Origin: Chryseobacterium aquaeductus
GTDB lineage: Bacteria; Bacteroidota; Bacteroidia; Flavobacteriales; Weeksellaceae
DNA length: 64,000 nt
NCBI RefSeq assembly: GCF_905175375.1
Contig: NZ_CAJIMS010000001.1
Span: forward strand, 2,170,001 to 2,234,000
Reading direction: 5' to 3'
A program made the translations under genes and the position numbers. Positions 34,423 through 44,231 of this stretch are shown piece after piece (the first letter of the stretch is position 1; each line of letters opens with the position of its first letter). A model generated the notes under the pieces. The model was not told where the DNA came from and did no database searches. It saw only the letters and a list, made by a program, of their open reading frames with translations.

Positions 34423-36324
34423 CTAATCTTGAAGTTCAAGCCATCTCATTTCGTGGTTTTCAAGTTTTTCAGAAAGACTTTCCAGTTCAGCAGAAAGTTT
34501 TGCAATTCTCTCATATTCAGTTTCATTATTAAGCTGATCAAGAATTTTTGCTCTTTTTTCTTCAAATTCAGGAATTTCTTTTTCAATAGTTTCCAGTTCG
34601 CGCTGTTCTTTGAAAGATAATTTCTTTTTTGGAGTTTGTGGTTTTGCAACAGGTGCGGCAACAATAGGTGTTTCAACTATTTTTTCTGCTGCTGGTTTAG
34701 CTTTTTTCTCTTCATTCTTCTGACTTCCATCTTCCATCTTCTTATTTTCTCTGTATTCTGAGAAGCTTCCGATGAAATCTTTTATTTTTCCTTCACCTTC
34801 AAAAGCCAAAATATGGTCAACAATTCGGTCCATAAAATATCTGTCATGAGAAACAATAATCAAACTTCCCTGAAAGTTTAAAAGGAAATTTTCCAAAACC
34901 GTCAAAGTCGGAAGATCAAGATCATTTGTAGGCTCATCAAAAATCAAAAAGTTAGGATTCTGATACAAAATATACATTAAATGCAGTCTTCTTTTTTCTC
35001 CTCCCGAAAGTTTAGAAATCGGCGAATATTGCGTTTGATCATCAAATAGAAATAATCTTAAAAACTGTGATGCAGAAATAGTTTTTCCGTTGGCTAGAGG
35101 GAAGTTTTCAGAAATATCTTTAATGAAATCAATTACACGTTCTTCCTCTTTATATTTTAAACCTTTCTGAGAAAAATATCCGAATTTGATGGTTTCTCCC
35201 GTTTCAATTTCCCCGGAATCTTTAGGCTCAAAACCCTGAATGATATTTAGTAAAGTAGATTTTCCTGCTCCATTTTTTCCTACAATTCCTACTTTTTCAC
35301 CTCTTTGAAATGAATAACTGAAATCTTTCAGCAACAATTTGTCTCCATAGCTTTTAGAAATTTCTTTAAGCTCAAGAATTTTGTTACCTAATCTTTTCAT
35401 TTCAAAATCAAGTTCCAGAGATTCTTTTCTAGTGTCGGTTTTGGCTACTTTTTCAGTTTCGTAAAAATCGTCTTGTCTGGATTTAGATTTTGTAGTTCGC
35501 GCTTTTGGTTGTCTTCGCATCCACTCCAGTTCTTTTCTGTAAAGATTTTGTGCTTTGTCGATGGTCGAGTTCATATTATCCTCACGAATCATTTTGTTCT
35601 CCAGATAAGTCGCATAAGAACCATTGTGAAAATACAAATTCTGGTCTTCCATTTCCCAAATAATTCCACAAACTGCATCAAGAAAATAACGGTCGTGAGT
35701 TACAAGAAGAAGAGTAATTTTTGCTTTATTTAAGTAGCTTTCAAGCCATTCAACCATTTCTACATCAAGGTGATTGGTTGGCTCATCCATAATCAGAAGT
35801 GTGTGACGATGCTCTGCTCTGGTTTCAGTTAAAAGTTTCGCCAAAGCAACACGTTTGATCTGTCCACCTGAAAGCATTCCCATTTTGGCGGTCAAGTCTG
35901 TAATTTTAAGCTGAGAAAGAATCTGACTCATTTCATTTTCAAGATCCCAGGCTTTGTGAATCTCCATTTCCGCTAATGCAGTTTCCATTTCATCTGGATC
36001 TCCCGACAGCAAAGCGTGATGATATTTTTTTAAAGCCAAAATTGGAGCCGAATCCAAGGTCATCATAAATTCCTCAATCGTCAAATCAGATTCAAAGTCA
36101 ATTTCCTGATCAAACAAAACTACCTGGATATCTTTATTAATGATTACAGAGCCGCTGTCTGCAATTTCTTTCCCCATCAATATTTTCAGCAAAGTAGATT
36201 TTCCGCTTCCGTTTTTGGCAACGATGGCAATTTTGTCGCCCTCATTGATGTTGAAAGAAATATTTTTAAAAAGAGTTTTTATCCCGTAAGATTTTGTAAG
36301 ATTCTCTGCCGCAACGTAATTCAT
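34423..36324 (-). CDS. ABC-F family ATPase with C-terminal coiled coil (Uup/EttA-like)
   Basis: A 633-aa soluble protein with two ABC domains in tandem and no membrane part. Domain 1 has GKNGSGKSTLLKIL-type Walker A (VAKNGSGKSTL), LSGGQIKRVALAKLL and LLIMDEPTNHLD. Domain 2 has VGKNGAGKSTLL, LSGGEKRRLHLMYIL and FLIFDEPTNDLD. A charged linker and a lysine/glutamate-rich C-terminal coiled coil (about 555-633) suggest the Uup subgroup. ABC-F proteins act on ribosomes. The ATG at 36324 is chosen because the alternative at 36348 lies upstream of the expected transcription start set by TATTTTTG at 36353-36346. Confidence 0.93.
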   Translation of the reverse strand: MNYVAAENLTKSYGIKTLFKNISFNINEGDKIAIVAKNGSGKSTLLKILMGKEIADSGSVIINKDIQVVLFDQEIDFESDLTIEEFMMTLDSAPILALKKYHHALLSGDPDEMETALAEMEIHKAWDLENEMSQILSQLKITDLTAKMGMLSGGQIKRVALAKLLTETRAEHRHTLLIMDEPTNHLDVEMVEWLESYLNKAKITLLLVTHDRYFLDAVCGIIWEMEDQNLYFHNGSYATYLENKMIREDNMNSTIDKAQNLYRKELEWMRRQPKARTTKSKSRQDDFYETEKVAKTDTRKESLELDFEMKRLGNKILELKEISKSYGDKLLLKDFSYSFQRGEKVGIVGKNGAGKSTLLNIIQGFEPKDSGEIETGETIKFGYFSQKGLKYKEEERVIDFIKDISENFPLANGKTISASQFLRLFLFDDQTQYSPISKLSGGEKRRLHLMYILYQNPNFLIFDEPTNDLDLPTLTVLENFLLNFQGSLIIVSHDRYFMDRIVDHILAFEGEGKIKDFIGSFSEYRENKKMEDGSQKNEEKKAKPAAEKIVETPIVAAPVAKPQTPKKKLSFKEQRELETIEKEIPEFEEKRAKILDQLNNETEYERIAKLSAELESLSEKLENHEMRWLELQD

Positions 36325-36345
36325 TAATATCGAAATTTTGTGGTG

Positions 36346-36353
36346 CAAAAATA
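36346..36353 (-). promoter_or_regulatory. ABC-F -7 element TATTTTTG
   Basis: The - strand reads TATTTTTG, 21 bp before the chosen ATG at 36324. It overlaps an upstream in-frame ATG (36348), which helps reject that start. Confidence 0.5.
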
Positions 36354-36430
36354 CGAAATATTAAAGTCGCAGTCTGTTAAAAATAGTATTTATGTGTTAA
36401 TGAATATCTTTAAAAGCTAAGTAATTAATT

Positions 36431-37681
36431 TCAGGAAAGTTTTTTATCGATTTTAAATTCGAGATCTGCAATTCTTTTCATGATAGGATTTGCAGTAAAA
36501 CCGTGCATGATGATCGATAACAAAATAGTAAAGATTACTAACGCCCACAACTCATCCTGATGTTCAAAATCAAATTTTGAGAAAGCAAAAGCCAGATAAA
36601 ATACAGATCCCATTCCTCTGATTCCAAAAAAGCCAATTGCTAATTTTTCCCGTAAATCAATCTTGGATTTGCTCACTGCCAACCAGCCGAATAACGGTCT
36701 CACAATCAGTAAAAATGAGAGCGAGAACATAACCATTTTCCATGTCAGTTTTTCCAAAATACCCATTGCAAGAGCACCTCCAAAAAGGATAAGCAGGATG
36801 CATAAAAGTGATCGCTCTACCTGATCTGTAAAAGAATGAAGCTCATCATGATAATGACTTCCTTTTTCATAATGACGAAGGGTGATCGCGCAAACGAAAA
36901 CGGCGATAAAGCCATATCCGTGAATTATTTCTGTGATACCGTAAACTACCAATGTTGCCGCAATGGCAAGAAGCCCATCACGGGTTTTTAGAATTTTGTA
37001 TTTGGCAGCAACTTTAAAAATCAGATAGCCAATAGCTTTTCCTATGATGTACCCTACAAGTAATCCCACACAAATTCGATACAGTAAGTCGTAAGTGAAC
37101 CATTTGAAGAAACTTACATCTTGTCCTGCCAGTGAAAATCCGACACAAATTGCCAACCAAGTGAATGGAAATGCAACACCGTCATTGAGACCCGCTTCGG
37201 ATGTTAATGCAAACTTAGTTTCAGATTTGCCATCTTCATTTGGCGGACCGACCTGCACATCTGATGCAAGCACTGGATCTGTGGGTGCCAACACAGCGCC
37301 GAGAAGTGTTGCAGAAGCTAATCCCAATCCTAAATAATAATAACCCAAAAAGGTTGCGACAATGATACACAAGATCATGGTTATTGTAATGAGCTTCAAA
37401 GGTGAAGCCCAAGATTTTAAAGAAAATGGTCGATCGATTTTTATTCCGGTTCCCATGATTGAAATGATGACAATGAGTTCTGTTAAGTGTAAAGTAATGC
37501 TTTCATTTTTCTGCGGAAGCGGATTTGGCAAATGCTGTGGAAACAAGAGGTACAGCAAGAACCCGAAAAAAACAAAAAATACAGAATATGATACTCCGGT
37601 AAATTGAGAAATTTTTGGCATCCAGACCATACTGAAGATGGCAATCCCGATCACGGTTAAAATAAGTATATATTGATCCAT
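36431..37681 (-). CDS. Cation:proton antiporter (NhaP/CPA1-type)
   Basis: A 416-aa protein with about 12 transmembrane helices. The ion-binding region reads LTSEAGLNDGVAFPFTWLA, with the Asn-Asp pair typical of electroneutral CPA1 Na+/H+ exchangers. ILGAVLAPTDPVLASDVQVGPP is the matching unwound helix. It should exchange Na+ or K+ for H+ across the inner membrane. It lies about 100 bp from the ABC-F gene on the same strand. Confidence 0.93.
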   Translation of the reverse strand: MDQYILILTVIGIAIFSMVWMPKISQFTGVSYSVFFVFFGFLLYLLFPQHLPNPLPQKNESITLHLTELIVIISIMGTGIKIDRPFSLKSWASPLKLITITMILCIIVATFLGYYYLGLGLASATLLGAVLAPTDPVLASDVQVGPPNEDGKSETKFALTSEAGLNDGVAFPFTWLAICVGFSLAGQDVSFFKWFTYDLLYRICVGLLVGYIIGKAIGYLIFKVAAKYKILKTRDGLLAIAATLVVYGITEIIHGYGFIAVFVCAITLRHYEKGSHYHDELHSFTDQVERSLLCILLILFGGALAMGILEKLTWKMVMFSLSFLLIVRPLFGWLAVSKSKIDLREKLAIGFFGIRGMGSVFYLAFAFSKFDFEHQDELWALVIFTILLSIIMHGFTANPIMKRIADLEFKIDKKLS

Positions 37682-37914
37682 AAAATGAGTTCTTATTCTG
37701 AAAAATAGACAAAGACGAGATTGTTATAATGAAAGTTTTTTGTAGCAAGAAAATATTTTTACGGTAATCAAAAATTTAGCCATAAAAATTTATGATTATG
37801 ATTTGAGAAATAAATTTTAGAATTATTAATATTTCGGAATATCAAAAAAATAATGCTTAGTTATCAGAGGGATAAATTCTTTCTTAAAATTGGTCTTACT
37901 TCCAATTTTTAATG

Positions 37915-37922
37915 TAGATTTG
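37915..37922 (+). promoter_or_regulatory. DUF1761 gene -7 element
   Basis: TAGATTTG matches TAnnTTTG, 23 bp before the start codon, with TTG (37890-37892) 22 bp upstream. Confidence 0.5.
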
Positions 37923-37945
37923 AAAACAAACTAAACTATATAATT

Positions 37946-38464
37946 ATGATAGAAATGAACTTTTTGGCAATTATCTTTGCCGCACTTATTCCTTTAGTAA
38001 TGGGATTTATCTGGTATAATCCTAAAGTTTTTGGGAATGCATGGATGAAAGAAGCCGGTTTATCCGAAGAAAAACTAAAGAACACCAATATGATTGGCGT
38101 TTTTGTAATCTCGATCATCTTATCAATCATGATGGGTATGTTTCTGCAAATTGTAACAATTCATCAATATGGAGCATTAGGATTGATAGGCGGTGATGCA
38201 AATTTAGCAAAACCTTCCTTTACAGCATTTATGAATGATTACGGTAATGGCTTCAGATCTTTTGGTCATGGTGCATTGCATGGTTTTATGACAGGCATCT
38301 TTTTCGTATTCCCGTTGATAGCAATCAATGCTATGTTTGAAAGAAAATCATGGAAATATATCTTCATCAATACTGGTTATTGGACGATTACCATTACTTT
38401 AATGGGCGGAATTATCTGTGGTTGGTATGCTATTGACGGTTTCAATCTGGTTACACCAAAATAA
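37946..38464 (+). CDS. DUF1761-family membrane protein
   Basis: A 172-aa protein with four predicted helices. Family signatures are PLVMGFIWYNPKVFGNAWMKEAG near the N-terminus and GHGALHGFMTGIFFVFPLIAINAMFE. Function of DUF1761 is unknown. The start at 37946 follows the promoter by 23 bp; an internal Met4 is also possible. Confidence 0.9.
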   Translation: MIEMNFLAIIFAALIPLVMGFIWYNPKVFGNAWMKEAGLSEEKLKNTNMIGVFVISIILSIMMGMFLQIVTIHQYGALGLIGGDANLAKPSFTAFMNDYGNGFRSFGHGALHGFMTGIFFVFPLIAINAMFERKSWKYIFINTGYWTITITLMGGIICGWYAIDGFNLVTPK

Positions 38465-38486
38465 GTATTCATTTTTCTGAAATATC

Positions 38487-38509
38487 GGCTGCATTTGTAG
38501 CCTTTTTTT
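38487..38509 (+). terminator. Terminator-like hairpin with T7 abutting the next start codon
   Basis: GGCTGC (38487-38492) pairs with GTAGCC (38497-38502), one G-T pair, followed by T7 (38503-38509) and then the ATG of the next gene at 38510. It would end the DUF1761 transcript. A TGCATTTG overlapping the loop is one base from the -7 consensus. Confidence 0.6.
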
Positions 38510-39637
38510 ATGGCTTACACTTTTGCAATCTATCAATCTTTCGAAGATCTTCCTTCTCAGTGGGATGACGTTGTAGGCAGGCAAAATATCATGCTCACAA
38601 AAAACTATTTTTGCAGCTTAGAATCTTCATTGCCTGATAATATGAAGTGTTTTTACGTCGGTTTTTTTAATGCTGAAGAATTGGTAGGCGGTGCGTTGTT
38701 TCAGTTTTTAAATTTTATCCAACACAAAACTTTTCAGAAAGATGAGGTGTTGTGTAATTTTAAAAACTTCATTACCAGAAAGTTGAGCAGAAACGTGATG
38801 ATCTTGGGGAACAATATGCTGACCGGGCAAAACGGCTTTTATTTTGATCAAATAATTGCAGTTCGTGACGCTCTCGATTTATTATCTCAATCTGCGTATG
38901 CATTGCAGAAAAAAGCAGGTAAGACGTCATTGATTATTTATAAAGATTATCAAAAAAGTTTTAAACAATATTTTCAAAACAAAAATTTTAAAAACTATTA
39001 CAAGTTTTCAGTTCAGCCAAATATGATTTTGGAAATAAAATCTCATTGGGAAAATTTTGATGATTATCTCAATGCATTTTCTACAAAATATCGCACAAGA
39101 GCCAAATCTGCGAAGAAAAAACTCGCCGGAATAGAAAAATCTGAAATGTCGCTTGATGATTTAAAAATATATCAGAAAACGATGAATGTGCTCTATCAAA
39201 ATGTTGCAGAAAATGCTCCTTTCAATACTTTTTTTCTTCCTGAAAATCATTTTGTAAGCATGAAAGAATGTTTGAAAGAAAATTTAAAAGTTTTTGGATA
39301 TTATTTAAATGAAAAATTGATCGGTTTTTATACTTTAATTCTCAATAAAAGTGACATTGACACCTACTTTCTTGGCTACGACAAAGATTTGCAAAAGGAA
39401 AAACAAATTTACCTCAATATGCTTCTCGATATGGTGGAATTCGGAATCAAAGAAAAATTTGGTCGAATTATTTTTGGAAGAACCGCTTTAGAAATAAAAT
39501 CTACAATTGGTGCAGAACCTGTTGAAATTTTCGGTTTAATTAAACATAATAACCTACTCATCAATCAATTGATGGAAAGGATTTTTACTTCCCTAAATCC
39601 TGTTGTAGAATGGATCCAGAGAAAACCTTTTAAGTAG
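38510..39637 (+). CDS. GNAT/FemAB-like acyltransferase-fold protein
   Basis: A 375-aa protein. The middle and C-terminal parts carry a GNAT/FemX-like pattern: YRTRAKSAKKKLAGIEKSEM, then LKVFGYYLNEKLIGFYTLIL, DIDTYFLGYDKD and a terminal FGRIIFGRTALEIKSTIGAEP. The family (peptidogalycan/BioF2-like acetyltransferases) transfers acyl or aminoacyl groups; the substrate here is unknown. The ATG follows directly on a T7 tract of a terminator-like hairpin. It is convergent with the muramidase gene, 13 bp away. Confidence 0.82.
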   Translation: MAYTFAIYQSFEDLPSQWDDVVGRQNIMLTKNYFCSLESSLPDNMKCFYVGFFNAEELVGGALFQFLNFIQHKTFQKDEVLCNFKNFITRKLSRNVMILGNNMLTGQNGFYFDQIIAVRDALDLLSQSAYALQKKAGKTSLIIYKDYQKSFKQYFQNKNFKNYYKFSVQPNMILEIKSHWENFDDYLNAFSTKYRTRAKSAKKKLAGIEKSEMSLDDLKIYQKTMNVLYQNVAENAPFNTFFLPENHFVSMKECLKENLKVFGYYLNEKLIGFYTLILNKSDIDTYFLGYDKDLQKEKQIYLNMLLDMVEFGIKEKFGRIIFGRTALEIKSTIGAEPVEIFGLIKHNNLLINQLMERIFTSLNPVVEWIQRKPFK

Positions 39638-39650
39638 TTTAGCTAAAAAA

Positions 39651-40514
39651 TCAATCTAAAGTCAGACTCTTTAAAGACCAAACACCGCCATTGTAAATAT
39701 TCAGATCAACTTTTGTGTTGATTCCGTACACGATTCCTTTTTCGCTAAATTGCCAAAAATCCCACTGATCATCGGGTGATGGAGTAGGTACATTGTTGTA
39801 ATTTGCCAGCCAAAGCGGATAATCATCAAATTCACCTTTCAGAAAATCTTTATAATAATGATAATAGGTGTAGATGATCGGTTTTTCACCATAAGTTTCT
39901 TCAACGATTTTACACCAGATTTTTAAGTCTTCAATCAGTTTTTTGTTAGATTTTCTCTTCGGGATCTTTTCAATGTCTAAAATTGGTGGAAGATCACCGC
40001 TCTCAAGTTTTACGTTCTCTAAAAAATTATTCGCCTGAATGATCGGATCTTCATCAGCTCTGTAAAAATGGTAGGCACCACGAATCAATTTGTGTTTCTG
40101 CGCCTGTTGCCAAAACTCATCAAAATGTTTGTCGGCACTGCGGTTTCCCATTGTTGCCCGCATTACAACAAATTCTAAAGGGATTGTTTTGTTTCCTATG
40201 CTCAAACTGTCCCAGCTGATATCTTCTTTGTTTTGATAATGTGAAATATCAAAACCGTACGTTTTATCAAGATTATTGCTGAGGATTTTCTGTATTCTTA
40301 AAGTTTCGGTTTCGTCGTTTTGAAGCTTTTTATGAGAGAATTTATTGAAATATAAAGCGTAATAGTAACTGATTGATTGCTTTAAGTATAATCCTGTTCC
40401 AATAAGTGCAATGATCAAAATACCCAATACGATTTTTCGACGCAAAAAATAATTTTTCCGTCTGTTCTGATGGATGCTTTTGGCAGTTTTTTTGGTGTAC
40501 TTTTTTGCACTCAT
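39651..40514 (-). CDS. Glycoside hydrolase family 25 muramidase (lysozyme)
   Basis: A 287-aa membrane-anchored muramidase. A basic N-terminus and one transmembrane helix (RRKIVLGILIIALIGTGLYL) precede a GH25 domain: YGFDISHYQ (catalytic aspartate), FVVMRATMGNRSADKHFDEF, GAYHFYRADEDP and PPILDIE (catalytic acidic residues). It cleaves peptidoglycan. The start at 40514 (MSAKKYTKK) is preferred over an in-frame ATG 45 bp upstream, which would place an odd hydrophobic extension before the basic region. Confidence 0.92.
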   Translation of the reverse strand: MSAKKYTKKTAKSIHQNRRKNYFLRRKIVLGILIIALIGTGLYLKQSISYYYALYFNKFSHKKLQNDETETLRIQKILSNNLDKTYGFDISHYQNKEDISWDSLSIGNKTIPLEFVVMRATMGNRSADKHFDEFWQQAQKHKLIRGAYHFYRADEDPIIQANNFLENVKLESGDLPPILDIEKIPKRKSNKKLIEDLKIWCKIVEETYGEKPIIYTYYHYYKDFLKGEFDDYPLWLANYNNVPTPSPDDQWDFWQFSEKGIVYGINTKVDLNIYNGGVWSLKSLTLD

Positions 40515-40565
40515 AAAGTTTTGCAAAACTAACTTTTTAAGGCATAAAATGCTAAACAAAATCAG

Positions 40566-40573
40566 TAAATTTG
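40566..40573 (+). promoter_or_regulatory. ndh -7 element directly before the start codon
   Basis: TAAATTTG ends only 6 bp before the ATG at 40580, so the message may be leaderless or nearly so. No -33 box at standard spacing. Confidence 0.4.
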
Positions 40574-40579
40574 TGTACT

Positions 40580-41842
40580 ATGGAAACACGCGAAAAGATC
40601 ATCATCATCGGAGGAGGTTTTGCGGGGCTGCAGCTTGCGAAAACATTAAATAACAAAAATAAAAAAGTGATGGTGCTTGATAAGGTAAATCATCACATGT
40701 TTCAGCCACTCTTTTATCAGGTTGCCTGCGGACGAATAGAACCGTCTAATATTTCTTTCCCTTTCAGAAAAATCTTTCAGCAATCCAGAAATACACAGTT
40801 CCGTTTGACAGATGTGAAAGAAATCATTCCTTCTCAAAATAAAGTAATAACAGACGGTGCAGAATTCAGCTACGATAAACTGATTATTGCTACAGGATGT
40901 AAAACCAATTTCTTCGGAAATAAAGATCTCGAAAGTAAAGCCTTCGGTATGAAAAATACTCAGGAAGCCATCGGGATAAGAAATCATGTGTTGATGACTT
41001 TCGAAAAACTGATTCTTGAAAAAAGCCGCAGTGATGACGGAAACTGGAATATCGTCATCGTAGGAAGCGGACCGACCGGAGTAGAATTAGCCGGCGCTTT
41101 TTCTGAAATGAAGAAAGAAATCTTGCCTCGCGACTATCCTTACATGAATTTCGAGAACCTGAAGATTATTCTTATCAGTTCTACAGAAAAACCTTTGGCT
41201 GTGATGAGCCCCGAAGCGCAGCAACAGTCTGAGAAATACCTGAAAGAATTGGGTGTAGATTTTATGAGTGGTGAGGTCGTGACAGAATATGACGGCGACA
41301 AGGTAACGATGAAAAGCGGAAAGCAAATTCCTTCCAACAACGTAATTTGGGCTGCCGGAGTTACCGGAAATGTAATTGATGGTTTCCCCTCAGAAAATTT
41401 GGTGAGAAATAGATATATTGTTGACCGTCATAATCAGGTTAAAGGTTATGATAATATTTATGCAATTGGTGATATTTCGTATATGGAAACTCCGAAATAT
41501 CCGCAAGGTCATCCGCAGGTTGCTAATGTAGCCATTAATCAGGCAAAAAATTTAGGCAAAAACTTTTTAAAGAAAACTAAAGCTGAATGGACTGAATATG
41601 AGTATAAAGACCAAGGTTCTTTGGCTACAATCGGAAAGCACAGAGCAGTGGTAGATTTACCATTTATAAAATTTCAGGGACTTTTTGCCTGGTATTTTTG
41701 GATGTTTTTACATTTAATGCTTATTTTGAGCGTCCGAAACAAGCTGGCGATATTTTTTAACTGGATGTGGAGCTATTTTAATAAAGATTCTTCTCTACGT
41801 CTCATCATATCGCCCAATAAGAAAAACAATACGCAACAATGA
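40580..41842 (+). CDS. Type II NADH dehydrogenase (NDH-2)
   Basis: A 420-aa flavoprotein oxidising NADH and reducing menaquinone without pumping protons. The FAD-binding motif [13 protein letters not shown] is near residues 11-23. A second Rossmann motif, [15 protein letters not shown], binds NADH, and [11 protein letters not shown] is the FAD ribityl site. The C-terminal region [20 protein letters not shown] provides membrane attachment. The ATG at 40580 is chosen; a TTG nine bases upstream falls inside the -7 element. The stop overlaps the trmD start by 4 nt. Confidence 0.93.
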   Translation: METREKIIIIGGGFAGLQLAKTLNNKNKKVMVLDKVNHHMFQPLFYQVACGRIEPSNISFPFRKIFQQSRNTQFRLTDVKEIIPSQNKVITDGAEFSYDKLIIATGCKTNFFGNKDLESKAFGMKNTQEAIGIRNHVLMTFEKLILEKSRSDDGNWNIVIVGSGPTGVELAGAFSEMKKEILPRDYPYMNFENLKIILISSTEKPLAVMSPEAQQQSEKYLKELGVDFMSGEVVTEYDGDKVTMKSGKQIPSNNVIWAAGVTGNVIDGFPSENLVRNRYIVDRHNQVKGYDNIYAIGDISYMETPKYPQGHPQVANVAINQAKNLGKNFLKKTKAEWTEYEYKDQGSLATIGKHRAVVDLPFIKFQGLFAWYFWMFLHLMLILSVRNKLAIFFNWMWSYFNKDSSLRLIISPNKKNNTQQ

Positions 41843-42513
41843 GAATTGATATAATAAGCGTGCTTCCAGAATTGATGGAAAGTCCGTTCCGAACGTCTAT
41901 TTTGAAAAGAGCAGTAGATAAAGGGCTGGTAGAGGTGTATTTCCATCAGCTAAGAGACTGGTCTATCAATAAACACAGACAGATTGATGATGAGCCTTAT
42001 GGAGGAGGTGCAGGAATGGTAATGATGATCGAGCCATTGGATAAATGCATTTCTGATCTTAAATCTGAAAGAGAATATGATGAAATTATTTATCTGACTC
42101 CGGATGGTGAAACATTGAATCAAAGAATATCAAACACACTTTCAATTAAAAATAATCTGATCTTTCTTTGCGGTCATTACAAAGGGATTGATCAGAGAGT
42201 TCGTGATCTTCATATAACCAAAGAAATATCCATTGGTGATTATGTGCTTACCGGCGGGGAGCTGGCTGCCTGTGTTTTGGCAGATTCTATCATTCGCTTG
42301 GTTCCTGGAGTTTTGAATGATGAGCAAAGTGCTTTGACAGATAGTTTTCAAGATGATCTTTTGTCGCCTCCCATTTATACAAGACCAGAATCTTATAAAG
42401 GTTTGGAAGTTCCAAAAATTCTGTTGAGTGGAAATTTTGCTAAAATTGAAGAGTGGAGACATGATGAAGCGGTAAGAATCACACAGGAAAAACGTCCGGA
42501 TTTGCTGCAATAA
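41839..42513 (+). CDS. trmD: tRNA (guanosine(37)-N1)-methyltransferase
   Basis: A 224-aa SPOUT methyltransferase that makes m1G37 in tRNA. Trefoil-knot signatures: [23 protein letters not shown] and [19 protein letters not shown]. The C-terminal domain ([13 protein letters not shown]) is present, so it is full length. Its ATG overlaps the NDH-2 stop (ATGA). Pairing with NDH-2 instead of rplS/rimM is unusual compared with proteobacteria but may be normal here. Confidence 0.97.
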   Translation: MRIDIISVLPELMESPFRTSILKRAVDKGLVEVYFHQLRDWSINKHRQIDDEPYGGGAGMVMMIEPLDKCISDLKSEREYDEIIYLTPDGETLNQRISNTLSIKNNLIFLCGHYKGIDQRVRDLHITKEISIGDYVLTGGELAACVLADSIIRLVPGVLNDEQSALTDSFQDDLLSPPIYTRPESYKGLEVPKILLSGNFAKIEEWRHDEAVRITQEKRPDLLQ

Positions 42514-42792
42514 GTTTTTTTCTTCCCGTCCTGATGAAAAATAAAAGTGATGTAATCGGTTTCTGGCCGATATTTTCGCCTCAAATAAAGAAAGAATAGG
42601 AGATTTTTTGTGAAGATATTGTTAAATTAATTAAAATTTTGATTAATATAAATTAAGTAACTTACGATTATGCTAACTTTTTCGCCATTTATGTGAAAAT
42701 TTAATTATTAAAAGTGGCATAATACTTAAAAAATCAATAAATTTACATTCTGAAATTAACCGTTTCAGACTTGTCAATAGAAAAACGTGTAG

Positions 42793-43722
42793 ATGGAATT
42801 GTTTGCTTTTTATAATGTGGAAAATTTATTTTTGCCAGATCCCGCTCCAAATCATAGGCTAGATCCTACTAATTCAGGACTTAGAAATTGGGACGAAAGA
42901 AAATACAGAGACAAACTTTTCAAAATTTCACATGTCTTTCAGTTAATGAAAGACGAAACAGGAATTCTACCGTGTATGATTGGTCTTTCGGAGATCTCAG
43001 GAAGAAAAGTTTTAGAAGATCTTGTGCAAATGAGTCCTTTTAATTCTCAGTACGGCATCGTACATTACAACTCTATGGATGAAAGAAAGGTAGATGTAGC
43101 CTTACTTTACGACAAATCTAAAATTGAAATTATAGATTCTGAAGCCATCACTTTTTTCTTTGAAATAGAAGATAAAAATCCTGAAAACTATGATACAACA
43201 AGAGATGTATTGTTTTCAAAGGTAAAATTTAAGGAAGAAATCATCAATGTTTTTGTTGCTCATCTTCCTTCTAAAAGAGAAAAAGACATCAACCAGCCAA
43301 AGCGAGATTTTATTCTGAGCGAGATCAGAAACAGGATTCTTCAGATGAATGTAAAGATGGAAAACATTATTTTGTGTGGAGATTTTAACGAAAATCCGGA
43401 TGGTGAAAATTTGGTAAAAATATTGTACAATGATAATAAGGAGGCGATTTTGATCAATCCTTTTCAAGAGCTTTATGATACTGAAAATTATTCTGCGTTT
43501 CATTATAAATCTGGTCTGTTGTTTGATCAAATTTTGCTTTCGCAGTCTTTTTTTAAGAATAACCAATCTCTTTCATTTTACGACGCCAAAATTTTCAAGC
43601 CCGAAAAACTGAGAAGTCGAAATAAAATGTACAGTGACAGACCTTTCAGAACCTACGCAGGAACCAGATATTTAGGTGGATATAGTGACCACTTTCCTGT
43701 TTTTATAGTATTTAAAAAGTGA
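42793..43722 (+). CDS. Endonuclease/exonuclease/phosphatase-family protein
   Basis: A 309-aa metal-dependent hydrolase of the EEP superfamily. Motifs: FYNVENLF (metal ligand Glu), CMIGLSEISG, CGDFNENPD (catalytic Asp and Asn) and YSDHFPVFIVF (catalytic His). No signal peptide is seen, so it is probably cytoplasmic. The substrate, DNA or a phosphoester, cannot be read from sequence. The 279 bp upstream hold a weak hairpin and AT-rich DNA only. Confidence 0.92.
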   Translation: MELFAFYNVENLFLPDPAPNHRLDPTNSGLRNWDERKYRDKLFKISHVFQLMKDETGILPCMIGLSEISGRKVLEDLVQMSPFNSQYGIVHYNSMDERKVDVALLYDKSKIEIIDSEAITFFFEIEDKNPENYDTTRDVLFSKVKFKEEIINVFVAHLPSKREKDINQPKRDFILSEIRNRILQMNVKMENIILCGDFNENPDGENLVKILYNDNKEAILINPFQELYDTENYSAFHYKSGLLFDQILLSQSFFKNNQSLSFYDAKIFKPEKLRSRNKMYSDRPFRTYAGTRYLGGYSDHFPVFIVFKK

Positions 43723-43753
43723 ATGACAATATAATATAAAGTAATAATCTAAA

Positions 43754-44224
43754 ATGAAAAACTCAACCAGTACAAGCTACCACTTAGATCCTTTAGACAA
43801 AGAAATTATCTATATGTTGATGGATAATGCCAAAAGTTCTCTAGCATTTATCTCCAAGCAAGTAGGTATCTCAACCACTGCAGTGCATCAAAGAATTAAG
43901 AAACTGGAGCACGCCGGAGTGATAGAAAACTCTATTTCATTTCTAAATCCTAGGAAAATAGGATATAAAGTGGTGTCTTACATCGGGATGTTTCTCGATC
44001 AGCCAAGCCATTATCCGGATGTTGTAAAATCTCTGAAAGAAGTAAATGAGGTAGTAGAAGCGCATTATACGACAGGAAATTACACAATTTTCTTAAAAGT
44101 TCTTTGTAAAGACAATGACCATTTGATGGAGATATTAAACAAACTTCAAAAGATGAAAGGGGTTACGAGAACTGAAACTTTTATATCTTTAGAACAAGGT
44201 ATTTACAGACAATTGAAAGTTTAA
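43754..44224 (+). CDS. Lrp/AsnC-family transcriptional regulator
   Basis: A 156-aa regulator. The N-terminal winged HTH (LDPLDKEIIYMLMDNAKSS, VGISTTAVHQRIKKLEHAGVI) is followed by an effector-binding RAM domain (EAHYTTGNYTIFLKVLCKDNDHLMEIL). It is flanked by the EEP gene (31 bp upstream) and deoC (7 bp downstream) and likely shares a transcript with deoC. The effector is probably an amino acid. Confidence 0.94.
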   Translation: MKNSTSTSYHLDPLDKEIIYMLMDNAKSSLAFISKQVGISTTAVHQRIKKLEHAGVIENSISFLNPRKIGYKVVSYIGMFLDQPSHYPDVVKSLKEVNEVVEAHYTTGNYTIFLKVLCKDNDHLMEILNKLQKMKGVTRTETFISLEQGIYRQLKV

Positions 44225-44231
44225 TGTAACG

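Noticed and set aside
40571..40579. TTG start giving a longer NDH-2 protein (extra Met-Cys-Thr)
   Set aside because: The TTG lies inside the TAAATTTG -7 element, and the ATG at 40580 directly precedes the conserved flavoprotein N-terminus.
42533..42598. A 21-codon frame (MKNKSDVIGFWPIFSPQIKKE) just after trmD
   Set aside because: Too short, no coupling to trmD (20 bp gap), and it overlaps a weak hairpin ATCGG/CCGAT that could be a terminator. No independent support for translation.
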